Assembly (NCBI GenBank): GCA_020636325.1
Contig: JACJYC010000007.1
Span: 228,619 to 292,618, forward strand
Reading direction: 5' to 3'
From: Lewinellaceae bacterium
GTDB taxonomy: Bacteria; Bacteroidota; Bacteroidia; Chitinophagales; Saprospiraceae
Length of the DNA: 64,000 bases
This document shows positions 27,646 to 37,000 of the stretch, in pieces. Numbering within the stretch: the first letter of the stretch is position 1; each line of letters starts with the position of its first letter. Both the position numbers and the translations under genes were made by a program. Below the pieces are notes generated by a model that searched no databases, was not told the origin of the DNA, and was given only the letters and a program-made list of their open reading frames with translations.

Positions 27646-28971
27646 TCAGAGCGTAAACCGCAGGCCTACCCCCAAACCGGCCATGAAATAGCGCTGCCTG
27701 ACCGGATATTCATCGAGCGTGAACGACTTGGGGTACAGCCTGAAATAAGGCTCGAACAGCAGGTCCAAACGGCTGTTCATCTCGTAGTAAAGGCCGAGGC
27801 TGCCTTGCCAGCCGATTCCGACCTTGTCCTTGAAGGCCCGATATCCGTTCGGCTGATTTTCGTTGAAGCTGATGGGCTCCTGGTCCACAGGCGAGAGGAA
27901 TTCTCCTTTTTTACCCAACCGCATATTGAAACTGGGCCCGCCGCTGATGGCCAGGGTGAGGTTGTCGGTATGGAATTCATAACCCACCAAAACAGGAATA
28001 TCCACCAGGTGATACTGGTTCCTGGTCGTGTACTGGTGGGCGGAGTTGATATAGGTCGTATCGGTGCGGATGATCTGGCCGTTGGGGCCGAAAATATCCG
28101 TGATGATGGTCTGTTGTTCGTTGGTGCTCAGGTAATTGAACCTTTCGTTGATCTGCGTGTACTGGACGCCGGAGCGAAGGGACAGCCCCCACGGGAACAC
28201 CACCGAGATCCGCCCAGCAGCGGAGAAGGAAAAGAGGGATGATTCGGTTTCTTCCCGGCCCCTGGCGTAGCTGGCGAACTCCGGATCAACCGGATTAAGC
28301 TCGCGGAAGGCGATGGTCGGCGCCAGCGTGAATTCGGTGAACCAGATGGGTTTCCCGCTTTTGAACCTGGCGCAGCGCTGAACCGGGCCGGCCGGGATTT
28401 CGGGTTGAACAAACTCAGGCGCCGGCGAAGAATAAGCCAGCAATTTGGCCCCCGGGGCAGGGAGCTCCTCGCTAACCGGCAAACGTGCAGAAACGGTTGT
28501 GGTTTCGGCTTCCTGCGTTTCCGTGGCGGGCTCAACGGCTTTGAGGGTAATGGCGGCAGGTTGGCTTGAAATCGGCGCAATGGCCGGCCTGCCGGCATCT
28601 GAAACCGTACGAACGGGTAGGGGAGCGGCGGTCGGTGCGGAAACGGATGGTGCAACCGGTACGGCGTGTTCTGCCGGGACCGGCATTTCAACCGCCGCCG
28701 TTGTTTCGTGTTTGGCCGCAGGTTGAGCCATTTCAACCGGAACGGCAAAAGCGCTCAACTCAACCGGTCCGGAGGTTTGCGCGAAGAAGATCAGGGCCAT
28801 GAGCCCGGCCATTACGGCAGCTCCCGCGCTCAGCCAGTACCAGATCAGGGGTTTGCGGCGGCGTTTTTGTTCGCGCGCAATATTGGCCCAAAGGTGAAGC
28901 GGAGGCTCCACCTCGTAGCCGGCAAGATTGCGGGCGAATAAATCGTCGATGGGGTGTTTGGTATCGCTCAT
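27646..28971 (-). CDS. Membrane-anchored protein with C-terminal outer-membrane beta-barrel, ECF-sigma partner
   Basis: The 441-residue protein has three parts: a short N-terminal cytoplasmic segment (1-41, HPIDDLFARNLAGYEVEPPLHLW), one TM helix (about 43-65), a long Ala/Pro/Glu/Thr-rich linker (about 70-195), and a C-terminal region (about 205-441) with alternating strands typical of the OmpA/PorT-type beta-barrel (AAGRISVVFPWGLSLRSGVQYT, ending YFMAGLGVGLRFTL). The gene overlaps the upstream ECF sigma gene by 4 nt, so the N-terminus may act as the anti-sigma part. A single chain linking inner membrane to outer-membrane barrel is unusual but occurs in Bacteroidota. No function is established. 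Confidence 0.72.
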   Translation of the reverse strand: MSDTKHPIDDLFARNLAGYEVEPPLHLWANIAREQKRRRKPLIWYWLSAGAAVMAGLMALIFFAQTSGPVELSAFAVPVEMAQPAAKHETTAAVEMPVPAEHAVPVAPSVSAPTAAPLPVRTVSDAGRPAIAPISSQPAAITLKAVEPATETQEAETTTVSARLPVSEELPAPGAKLLAYSSPAPEFVQPEIPAGPVQRCARFKSGKPIWFTEFTLAPTIAFRELNPVDPEFASYARGREETESSLFSFSAAGRISVVFPWGLSLRSGVQYTQINERFNYLSTNEQQTIITDIFGPNGQIIRTDTTYINSAHQYTTRNQYHLVDIPVLVGYEFHTDNLTLAISGGPSFNMRLGKKGEFLSPVDQEPISFNENQPNGYRAFKDKVGIGWQGSLGLYYEMNSRLDLLFEPYFRLYPKSFTLDEYPVRQRYFMAGLGVGLRFTL

Positions 28972-29513
28972 ACCGCAATTTTTTGAGTAGCTGAGAGTTT
29001 TACCTGGAGCATTTTCCGCGCTTTGACCAATTGGGATCTGGAAGTGCTTTCCTGGATGCCGAGTAACTCGGCGATTTCCTTGTGGTTATAACCTTCCAGG
29101 GCATAAAGGTTGAAAACCACCCGGTAACCATCCGGCAGGGAGGCCACCATTTCCATCAGCTCTTCTTCCCGCAAATGGTCATAGGCGTCGGGCTCAACAG
29201 GTATGTCGGGGTAGAGTTCCGCTCCGAATTGCTCGTTGACAAAGGCTTTTTTGTTAAAATGTTTCAGCGCTGTATTCACGACAATCCGGCGGATCCAACC
29301 CTCGAATGAACCTTTAAATTCAAATTTATCCAGATGTTTGAACACTTTTAAAAAAGCGTCCTGCAGAATATCCTCCGCTTCCAGCCGGTGGCGGGCATAG
29401 CGCAAACAGACGGCCATCATCTTGCCGGCGTAACACCGGAAGAGTTCTTGCTGGCACCTGGAATCTTCCTGGAGACAGCCTTGAATAAGTTCAAGTTCCG
29501 TCACTTTTAGCAC
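28968..29513 (-). CDS. RNA polymerase ECF-type sigma factor
   Basis: The 181-residue protein has region 2 (about 25-90: FRCYAGKMMAVCLRYARHRLEAEDILQDAFLKVF, the -10-binding helix) and region 4 (about 120-170: LPDGYRVVFNLYALEGYNHKEIAELLGIQESTSRSQLVKARKML, helix-turn-helix). It lacks regions 1 and 3, as in ECF factors. The downstream membrane-barrel gene overlaps by 4 nt and likely encodes its regulator. The start is ATG at 29513; target genes are not visible here. Confidence 0.92.
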   Translation of the reverse strand: MLKVTELELIQGCLQEDSRCQQELFRCYAGKMMAVCLRYARHRLEAEDILQDAFLKVFKHLDKFEFKGSFEGWIRRIVVNTALKHFNKKAFVNEQFGAELYPDIPVEPDAYDHLREEELMEMVASLPDGYRVVFNLYALEGYNHKEIAELLGIQESTSRSQLVKARKMLQVKLSATQKIAV

Positions 29514-29831
29514 TGTTTATACCTGCTTTCGGCTAACTTCGGTGGATGTTCTTGCAGGTAAAGACACCCCGGCGAATGGTAAACGCTGCCTGCCCGATCG
29601 AAATTTTTAGCGGCAAAGGCGAAATCCGTCTCAATTTAGGAAATTTTTGGCTGTCCTGCAAAAGCGTTTGGCCGTTTGGATTAAATGGGGTAAAATAGGG
29701 GGTGGTTTTATGGTTTCCTGGTTAAGCGTCCGTTTTAAGGGGAGACTGCATACTGCCGACTTACAACTTACGACTTACAACTTACAACTTACGACTTACA
29801 ACTTACGACTTACGACTAAAAAAAACCACCC
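29514..29831. other. Divergent intergenic region, ECF sigma / PaaI
   Basis: These 318 bp contain no supportable gene. The right end carries a heptad array (29759-29817) 14 bp before the PaaI start. No clear TAnnTTTG element was found for either gene. Confidence 0.6.
29759..29817. repeat. Heptad tandem array, about 8 units of ACTTACG/ACTTACA
   Basis: About eight heptads (ACTTACA or ACTTACG on the plus strand) end 14 bp before the PaaI ATG. This is the one array in the window that is not just 3' of a gene in the AGTNNNN sense, so it is an exception to the general placement. Confidence 0.9.
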
Positions 29832-30248
29832 ATGACTCCCGAAGAGATTGTAGACAAAATGTACAGCGGCGACACCTTCAGCCAATGGTTGGGGATCAAA
29901 CGCCTGGAAACGACTGCCGGCCGATGCGTGCTCAGTATGGAGGTCCGCGGCGATATGCTCAACGGGTTCGGCATTGCGCACGGCGGCATCACGTATTCAT
30001 TGGCGGACAGTGCGCTGGCATTCGCCTCCAATTCGCAGGGGCGGCATGCGGTATCCATCGAAACGGGGATCTCGCACCTGCAGCCCGTCAGACCAGGAGA
30101 TATTCTGACTGCGATCGCTGAAGAGGAAAATCTGTCGGGCCGGTTGGGCCATTACCGGGTCCGGGTGATGAACCAGGAGGCCGGGATGGTGGCTATTTTT
30201 CGGGGCACCGTTTTTCGGAGGGGGGAGGAGTGGCAGGCGCCTACTTAG
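29832..30248 (+). CDS. paaI: PaaI-type hotdog-fold acyl-CoA thioesterase
   Basis: The 138-residue protein has the hotdog pattern with the PaaI motif GIAHGGITYSLADSALAFAS (His50-Gly-Gly and the catalytic acidic residue at 59). PaaI hydrolyses hydroxyphenylacetyl-CoA esters, relieving CoA trapping in phenylacetate degradation. No other paa genes are nearby, so a housekeeping thioesterase role is equally possible. Its last 8 bases overlap the end of the convergent DUF6089 gene. Confidence 0.85.
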   Translation: MTPEEIVDKMYSGDTFSQWLGIKRLETTAGRCVLSMEVRGDMLNGFGIAHGGITYSLADSALAFASNSQGRHAVSIETGISHLQPVRPGDILTAIAEEENLSGRLGHYRVRVMNQEAGMVAIFRGTVFRRGEEWQAPT

Positions 30249-31065
30249 GCGGGCACCGCAGGTCCCCAAAATAGTAAACAATAGCCGCGCTCAGGAACAA
30301 ATAAGCGTCGTTATTGCTGGCGTCGCCGCGCTGGCGGCCGGCCTGGCCGATGGGGCCGTCCGTTACGCCCGGGATGGCGATGGAGCGGTCGGAAAGGTCA
30401 ACGGCGGTTTGCCCGCGGAGTTTGAGCAGGTCCGTCTTGTCCGGATATACGGTGCTGACGTCGTCGAGATAATCGGTGTAGAGGCGGCGGGCGCTCAGCT
30501 CGAAATTGAGGCTCCACTCGTAGCTCAGGTCCACTTTCATGCCGATGCCGAAAGCGAGGGCGGCTTGGGTGGTATAGTATTCTTCCCCTTTGAACTGCCC
30601 TTCGGTACCCAGGCCCCGCAATTCATAAGTAGTCCCGTTGTAGTCGGTTTTGGGGTTGAAATGGAAAACGCTGAGTCCGCCGAACAAATAGGGGGTGAAG
30701 AACTCTTCCTTGGAACCGTGAACGTATGGTAAGAAGTTGAATTCCAGCTGGGCGGTACCGTCGACGAGGATGGACCTGAAGTTCAGGTTTCGGGCACGCT
30801 CGAAGACGTTGTCCGAATCGGCATCGTCCCCCTGGATTTCACCCAGGCCGGCCGAAAATTTCAGGCAAATGCGCTTGTTGAAATTATACCGGGCCAGGAA
30901 GCCGCCTGCGAAGTTGGGCTTGCTCAGGTCATAGTTGCTGTTCAAGTCGCCGAAATAGTAGGATACGCCGGCCCACGGACCCACTTCCCAACCCTTTTGT
31001 GCAGAGAGGGTCGAAATGCATGCCCATAACAGGAAACCGGAAAGAAGAACCAATTTTTTGCTCAC
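30241..31065 (-). CDS. DUF6089-type outer-membrane beta-barrel protein
   Basis: The protein has a signal peptide (VSKKLVLLSGFLLWACISTLSA) when read from the GTG at 31065, giving 274 residues. The mature part begins WEVGPWAGVSYYFGDLN, a typical DUF6089/OMP_b-brl opening, and alternates strands to the end. A longer frame from 31164 exists, but an exact -7 element (31104-31111) lies inside that extension and places the transcript start near 31097, which supports the GTG. It is probably a small outer-membrane barrel of unknown function, and shares 8 nt with the end of paaI. Confidence 0.75.
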   Translation of the reverse strand: MSKKLVLLSGFLLWACISTLSAQKGWEVGPWAGVSYYFGDLNSNYDLSKPNFAGGFLARYNFNKRICLKFSAGLGEIQGDDADSDNVFERARNLNFRSILVDGTAQLEFNFLPYVHGSKEEFFTPYLFGGLSVFHFNPKTDYNGTTYELRGLGTEGQFKGEEYYTTQAALAFGIGMKVDLSYEWSLNFELSARRLYTDYLDDVSTVYPDKTDLLKLRGQTAVDLSDRSIAIPGVTDGPIGQAGRQRGDASNNDAYLFLSAAIVYYFGDLRCPPK

Positions 31066-31103
31066 GCTAGTTGATTTGTTACGCCTGACAACCGGCAAAA
31101 CCG

Positions 31104-31111
31104 CAAAGGTA
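31104..31111 (-). promoter_or_regulatory. Bacteroidota -7 element for the DUF6089 gene
   Basis: The minus strand reads TACCTTTG. Transcription would start about 6 nt downstream, leaving a leader of roughly 30 nt to the GTG at 31065. This decides against the longer ATG frame. Confidence 0.55.
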
Positions 31112-31223
31112 TGCCGTGTACGGGTATGTTCATAGGATCTCCGGAAATAATTGGCTTCGGCCAATCCGTTGCGACAATTAAACGGCCGATCGCGGCATTC
31201 CAGTATGCCGTTAAGGAAGGAAT

Positions 31224-31877
31224 TCAGGCAATTTTTAGCAAACCGGTGCTTTTCGGCTCGCTTTGCGTCTTGAGGGCCTGGAAGGAGTATCCTTCAGCCG
31301 AAAAATGTTCCAGCACTTTCGGCAGGGCATAGGTCAGTTTGGATTCGGCTTTCAGGCTGTCGTGGAACACGATTATGGACCCGGGGCCCGCGTTATTGAT
31401 CACATTGGCCAGGCATTGCTCCGGGGTGACGTCGGGGTCGAAGTCGCCGCTGAGGATATCCCACATTACGATCCGGTAATGGCGCTGAAGGAATTGGGCC
31501 TGCTTGGGCTTCATCTTCCCGTAAGGCGGCCTGAACAGCGGATTGCGGACCTGCGTGGCGCATTTCCGGATATTGCGCAGGTAAACCAGATTGTCGGCCG
31601 ACCAGCCGTTGAGGTGGTTGAACGTGTGGTTGCCGACGCTGTGACCGGCCTTTAACACCTGTTGAAAGACTTCGGGATGCTTGCGGATATTGTCGCCGAC
31701 ACAGAAAAAAGTGGCTTTGGCCTGGTAGGCCTCCAGCTGTTCGAGCACCCAGGGCGTGACTTCCGGGATCGGCCCGTCGTCAAAGGTCAGGTACAGCTCC
31801 TTTTCCTGAGTGGGGATCCGCCAGGTGAAATGAGGGAAGAGGCTTTGGATGAAGTGAGGGGTTTTTACCCAGTACAT
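31224..31877 (-). CDS. Polysaccharide deacetylase (NodB domain)
   Basis: The 217-residue protein is a compact carbohydrate esterase 4 domain. All five NodB motifs are visible: TFDDGP (31-36), H84-TFN-H88 (zinc His pair), RPPYGK (catalytic Arg region), DILSGDFDPD and IIVFHDS (final His). It removes N-acetyl groups from a sugar polymer, perhaps peptidoglycan or an exopolysaccharide. No clear signal peptide is seen, so it may be cytoplasmic or exported by another route. The upstream 5' region is shared with gltX. Confidence 0.9.
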   Translation of the reverse strand: MYWVKTPHFIQSLFPHFTWRIPTQEKELYLTFDDGPIPEVTPWVLEQLEAYQAKATFFCVGDNIRKHPEVFQQVLKAGHSVGNHTFNHLNGWSADNLVYLRNIRKCATQVRNPLFRPPYGKMKPKQAQFLQRHYRIVMWDILSGDFDPDVTPEQCLANVINNAGPGSIIVFHDSLKAESKLTYALPKVLEHFSAEGYSFQALKTQSEPKSTGLLKIA

Positions 31878-31943
31878 AGCATTTGGTTTTTTAGAGACGT
31901 TTTTGGAATTGATTTACCACTCAGCGGCTTGCACAAAATTGTC

Positions 31944-31951
31944 TACCTTTG
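31944..31951 (+). promoter_or_regulatory. gltX: Bacteroidota -7 element for gltX
   Basis: TACCTTTG is an exact TAnnTTTG match. A start near 31957 would give a leader of about 110 nt before the gltX ATG. Confidence 0.5.
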
Positions 31952-32068
31952 CCGCTTATCCGGCAAAAGAGCTTATTTTAGGAACGAAACGAAGTCCGTT
32001 TTCGCTGCTCTTCCGGTCATTTATTTCAGAAAATTCTGGAAATTCCGATAATTTGTAAAATCCGGAGA

Positions 32069-33598
32069 ATGAGAGTCAGATTCGCTCCCAGCCCGACCGG
32101 GGCGCTTCATATCGGCGGTATTCGGACCGCCATCTGCAACTACCTGCTCGCCAGGCGCCACAACGGCGTTTTCATCCTGCGCATCGAAGATACCGATCAG
32201 AACCGCTATGTGCCGGGAGCTGAAGCTTATATCATAGAATCCCTGAAGTGGTGCGGCCTCACCCCTGACGAAGGACCCGGTTTCGGCGGCGACTACGGCC
32301 CCTATCGCCAATCCGAACGGATGGATATCTACCGGGAATACGCCGAGGACCTCATCGCCAAAGGAGAGGCCTATTATGCGTTCGATACCCCGGAAGAACT
32401 CGAAGCGGAAAGGGAAAAAGCAAAGGCAGCCGGCAACCACGCCTGGAAATACGACGCCGTTTCCCGCGAAACGATGCGCAACAGCCTGACCCTTTCGGAA
32501 GCGGAAACCCGCAAATGGATCGACTCCGGGGCCGCCTATGTGATCCGCCTGAAGGTCCCCGTCGGCCGGACGGTCCATATCCGGGATGAGATCCGGGGGG
32601 ATGTCCACTTTCAAACCGAAGAACTGGACGACAAGGTCATGCTCAAAGCCGACGGCATGCCTACTTATCACCTCGCCAATGTAGTGGACGACCACCTGAT
32701 GAAGATCACCCACGTGATCCGCGGCGAGGAATGGTTGCCGAGTACAGCCCATCACGTACTGCTTTACCAGGCTTTTGGCTGGGAAGATACCATGCCGGTT
32801 TTCGCCCACCTGCCCCTGATCCTCAAACCCGACGGCAAAGGCAAGCTCAGCAAGCGCGACGGCGTCCGGCTGGGCATTCCCGTCTTTCCGATTTCCTGGA
32901 AGGGAGAAACGGCGGAAGATTCCTTTACCGGGTTTCGCGAGGCCGGTTTCGACCCCCGCGCCCTGGTGAACTTCCTGGCCCTGCTGAGCTGGAATCCGGG
33001 TACCGAGCAGGAGCTTTTTTCCAGAGAAGAGCTCATTGCCGCCTTCTCGCTCGATAAGGTAGGCAAGGCCGGCGCCCGGTTCGATATCGAAAAGGCCAAA
33101 TGGTTCAACCAGCAGTACCTGCTCAACAGCAGTCCGGCCGAATTGGCGGCTTTGGCGCGCCCGTTCCTCGCCGAACAGGGATTCCAGCCCGATGAAAACT
33201 ACCTGCAGGCGGTTTGCGGCCTGATGCGCGAACGGGTGACCCTGTTGACCGATTTCGGCGCCGAAGCGGCTTATTTCTTCGGCCCGGTTCGCCATTTCGA
33301 CACCGCTTCAATCGCCAAAAAATGGAATCCGGAGCGCAAGCCGGCCCTGGAGGACCTGGGTAAACGCCTTGCCGGCCACAGCGAATGGAAAGCCGACAGC
33401 ATCAAGGCATTGGTGGAGGCCTGGGTAGAAAGCTCCGGGGTGAAATTCGGTGAAATCCTGCCGCTGTTCAGGCTGGCCCTGGCCGGTACCATGAAAGGCC
33501 CCGGCGTTTTTGAAATGATGGAGGTCCTGGGCAGCGCAACCGTGCAGGAAAGGTGGCAATTCGCGTTGGACCACTTTGATCAAACAGGCATAATATGA
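32069..33598 (+). CDS. gltX: Glutamyl-tRNA synthetase
   Basis: The 509-residue class I synthetase charges tRNA-Glu. The first signature is PSPTGALHIGGIRTA (8-22; HIGG at 14-17), and the second is K259-LSKR (KMSKS equivalent). The C-terminal anticodon-binding helical region (about 340-505) is complete, ending with WQFALDHFDQTGII. It overlaps a small downstream gene by 4 nt (ATGA). Confidence 0.97.
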   Translation: MRVRFAPSPTGALHIGGIRTAICNYLLARRHNGVFILRIEDTDQNRYVPGAEAYIIESLKWCGLTPDEGPGFGGDYGPYRQSERMDIYREYAEDLIAKGEAYYAFDTPEELEAEREKAKAAGNHAWKYDAVSRETMRNSLTLSEAETRKWIDSGAAYVIRLKVPVGRTVHIRDEIRGDVHFQTEELDDKVMLKADGMPTYHLANVVDDHLMKITHVIRGEEWLPSTAHHVLLYQAFGWEDTMPVFAHLPLILKPDGKGKLSKRDGVRLGIPVFPISWKGETAEDSFTGFREAGFDPRALVNFLALLSWNPGTEQELFSREELIAAFSLDKVGKAGARFDIEKAKWFNQQYLLNSSPAELAALARPFLAEQGFQPDENYLQAVCGLMRERVTLLTDFGAEAAYFFGPVRHFDTASIAKKWNPERKPALEDLGKRLAGHSEWKADSIKALVEAWVESSGVKFGEILPLFRLALAGTMKGPGVFEMMEVLGSATVQERWQFALDHFDQTGII

Positions 33599-33780
33599 GC
33601 AAAAAGAAAAAGGAAAAACCGGAAGTTCATCGGGATCTCGAAGGATTTGAATTGAAGATCAACGAGTTTGGGGAAATTATCTCCAGCCTGAATATCGAAA
33701 GCCTCAACGAGTTTCTGGACAAAAACGTAGACGATAAAAAACTCAAGGAAAGGGAAGAATCGGCTTTGGAAGAGGAATGA
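33595..33780 (+). CDS. Small charged protein, translationally coupled to gltX
   Basis: This 61-residue protein overlaps gltX by ATGA. It is nearly all charged or polar (MSKKKKEKPEVHRDL start; C-terminal EREESALEEE) with one amphipathic core (FELKINEFGEIISSLNIESLNEFL). No motif is recognised. The coupling, good codon structure and fixed length favour a real gene. Function is unknown; it could be a ribosome-associated or stability factor, but that is a guess. Confidence 0.6.
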   Translation: MSKKKKEKPEVHRDLEGFELKINEFGEIISSLNIESLNEFLDKNVDDKKLKEREESALEEE

Positions 33781-34021
33781 CATTAAAATTCCGCTTGATT
33801 TCCAAAGAATTTGATATTTTTACCGTCTGATTTACATCTACAAAAACCGATTATCCCATGAACTGCATTGTACTTCTCTTAAAGGGAGGTATCTCCTCCT
33901 GTCAAATGCTCCCCGAACATTTCCGACAAATGGTAATTGATCCGCCGGACAAAGGCGTCAGAGGTTTTTAAACAAATCATCTACCATAATCTCATAATCC
34001 CTTGTCAAATTTTTATCCAGC

Positions 34022-37000
34022 ATGAGAAAACAAGTACGCTTCTCCAGGGCTAAGGCGTTTGTTGCCATTATTCTACCGGTGGCGATGACCCTTTATCATG
34101 GAGCTTTTGGCAGCAACATCTACTACGATGGAGCCCGCAACCCGGGCCGCCAGGCCGATCCGCCTGTATTCACCGACCCGACACCCATGGATGTGACCGT
34201 CAGCTGTCTTGCGGACGTCCCGCCTCCGGTGAATCTGACCGCTACCGATGACAATGACCCCTCTTTCCCCAAGCAAATCTCCCCGGTTGACTCGCCCGAC
34301 CCGGCATCATTGAACCCCTGCGCCGGCGGGATGATCACCAGGACCTGGACGGCGACGGACGCGGACGGCATGTCCGCTTCGGTTTCCCAGACGATTACCG
34401 TACTGGCGGACGCCGCTCCGCCGGTCATCGACCTGGAACCCGTGGCTGATACGGTTTCCTGCGAGTTGAGCCAACTCGGCGCACCCAGCAATCCGCTGCG
34501 CTATGACATCTGGATCAACTCGGTCCGGCTGGGAGTAGCCAGTTATGCCCTTAGTTCCGATTGTTCGGGCATTGATGATATCACGGATAATGCGCCGGAC
34601 TTTTTTACCCGGACCTGCGAAACCTTGAACGTGACGTTTACGGTCACCGACAACTGCGGATTCGCTACCGACTGGGTGGCCACCTATACCACGATCGATA
34701 CCGTGCCGCCGGTTCTGGAAGGCGTCCCGGCCGATACGACCCTTACCTGCGGCGAAATGATCCCGGATACGGCGGTAGTCACGGTCATGGACAATTGCTC
34801 GCCCAACGTCGCAGTTGATTTTTCGGAAGTCTCCAACCAGCTGATGGACGGCTCCTGCCAGCAATACGAATATACCATTACCCGCACCTGGACCGCCACC
34901 GATATGTGCGGCAATACGACCACCGGGGTTCAGCAGATCCACCTGGTGGATGATAATGCGCCTGATTTTATCGTCCCGATGGACATAACGATCGGTTGCA
35001 ACGAGGATCCGGAGGACCTGAACATTACCGGCAATATTTCCGGCCTGACGGATAACTGCGTCCCGGTCGATTCCATTCAGGTATTCTATACGGATAATGA
35101 AACCCCGGGCAATTGCCCGTTCGAAAAGACGATCAGCAGGATCTGGAGCGCCAGGGACAAGTGCAGCAACGTGACGGGCAAGATCCAGATCATCACGGTG
35201 GTCGACGACATGGCGCCCACGTTCACGGTTCCGGCCGATATCACCGTCGACTGCGATGAAGCCAATGACCTGAATATCACAGGTCGCCCGCTGAACGTGG
35301 CTGATACATGCGACCCCAACCCGGATACCACCTTTGTCGATCTGATCATGCCCGGCGGCAACCCCAACGAGCAGATCGTCAAGCGGACCTGGCGGCTGAC
35401 CGACGCCTGCGGGAACTTCACCGAACTGGATCAGGTGATCACCATTACCGACCAGACCGCACCGGTTTTTGTCGTCGCGCCGCAAAACCTGACCCTGCCC
35501 TGCGATACCCAGGCTGATATCAATCAATCCTTTACAGATTGGGTGAACGCCCGCGGAGGCGCCCAGGCGATGGACAATTGCAGCGATACCCTGGATCTTG
35601 TCTGGCAGGCCTTCAACGCCGGCACTGCCGACCCGCCGACCCTGCAGATGAATGCCTGTCCGGCGCCGAACGGCGAGCTGCTGTCCCAGTCCGTTGCGTT
35701 CATTGTCATGGACGAATCGGGCAACGCGGATACGACTACCGCCAGGTTTACGGTTGTAGACAATATCGCACCCTCCATCCGGCTTTGCTCTCCTGATTTT
35801 ACAGCCCCTACGGACCCGGGTGAATGTACCGCTACCGTCGAATTGAAACCGCCGGTCATCGAAGAGAATTGCGCTTTTTCAACTACGCCGATCATGCTCA
35901 GCGGAACAGCCCCGATCACCAGCCAGGCGGCGCCCGGCGCCGAAGGCACCACCCCCGTTGATCCGATCCAGATCGACCTCGCGGTAGGGCACCCGCTGCC
36001 GGTCAATGCGGCAGGTGATGCGATGCTGACCCTGACCCTGACCAACGCCGATGCGGAAGAACCGACCGAATTTTTCAACCTGTATGATGAAAACGGCATG
36101 TTGCTGGGGACGTCCAATCATACCCCCACCCAATGCGGTCAATCGATGACCTCATTCACGATCCCTGCCGTAAGCATCAACCAGCTGGCACTCGACGGGA
36201 TTATTTCCTTTACCCTGGAACCCAATATCCCCGCGGGGCAGGACGGCAAGTTTGCCATCAATGCGATTTGCAACCCGGCCGGATCCGTGACCATCGACCT
36301 GGCGTTTGAGGCCAAAAACCTCAACGGTGTGGTATACCAATACCGGGTTGATGCCGGCGTCCGAACAACCGTTGACCCGATCGGACCCGTTTCCGTTCAA
36401 ATGGACCAGGGTACCCATACCGTGACCTATTTTGCCATGGATTGCGGCGGAAACATCGACAGTTGTTCCTATCAGGTTACGGTCACGGATCAGGAGCCGC
36501 CGGTTATCAACTGTCCTGCTGATGTCACGCTGTATGTGGCTGCGGATTCGTGCACTGCGACCTACACCCTGCCGATTCCTGCGGGGATGACCGATAATTG
36601 CGCCGCTTTTAATACGGAAAGCGTGATCGCGACGGAAGACACCACGGAAGCATGGCTTACTTTCGCCTATGATCCGAACCTGACGAGTTATATTGCCCAA
36701 CCGAAGGTCATTTCCTTCAGCGGTCTGGCCGCCAATGCCTACGACCCGGTTACGTTGACCCTGGATTTGCTGGGGGATTTTACCGGCAATCAGGGGCAGG
36801 CCATGGTCTACGGCGATGACAACAGCCTGGTGGGGACTACCCCGCCCGGCGCTGCCGACTGCGGAACGCCAGGACAAGTAACCCTGAATATTCCGGCAGC
36901 CACCTTTAATGCCTGGGCGGCAGACGGGGTGGTCAATTTCAGGTTTGAACCCATGGCGGTCCCCGTTCCTCCGGGCGTGCCCGGCGACGGGATCAACCCC

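Noticed and set aside
33858..33971. Possible 37-codon frame between the small charged gene and the giant surface-protein gene
   Set aside because: Short, without a motif or coupling; a GGAGG/CCTCC palindrome explains its pattern.
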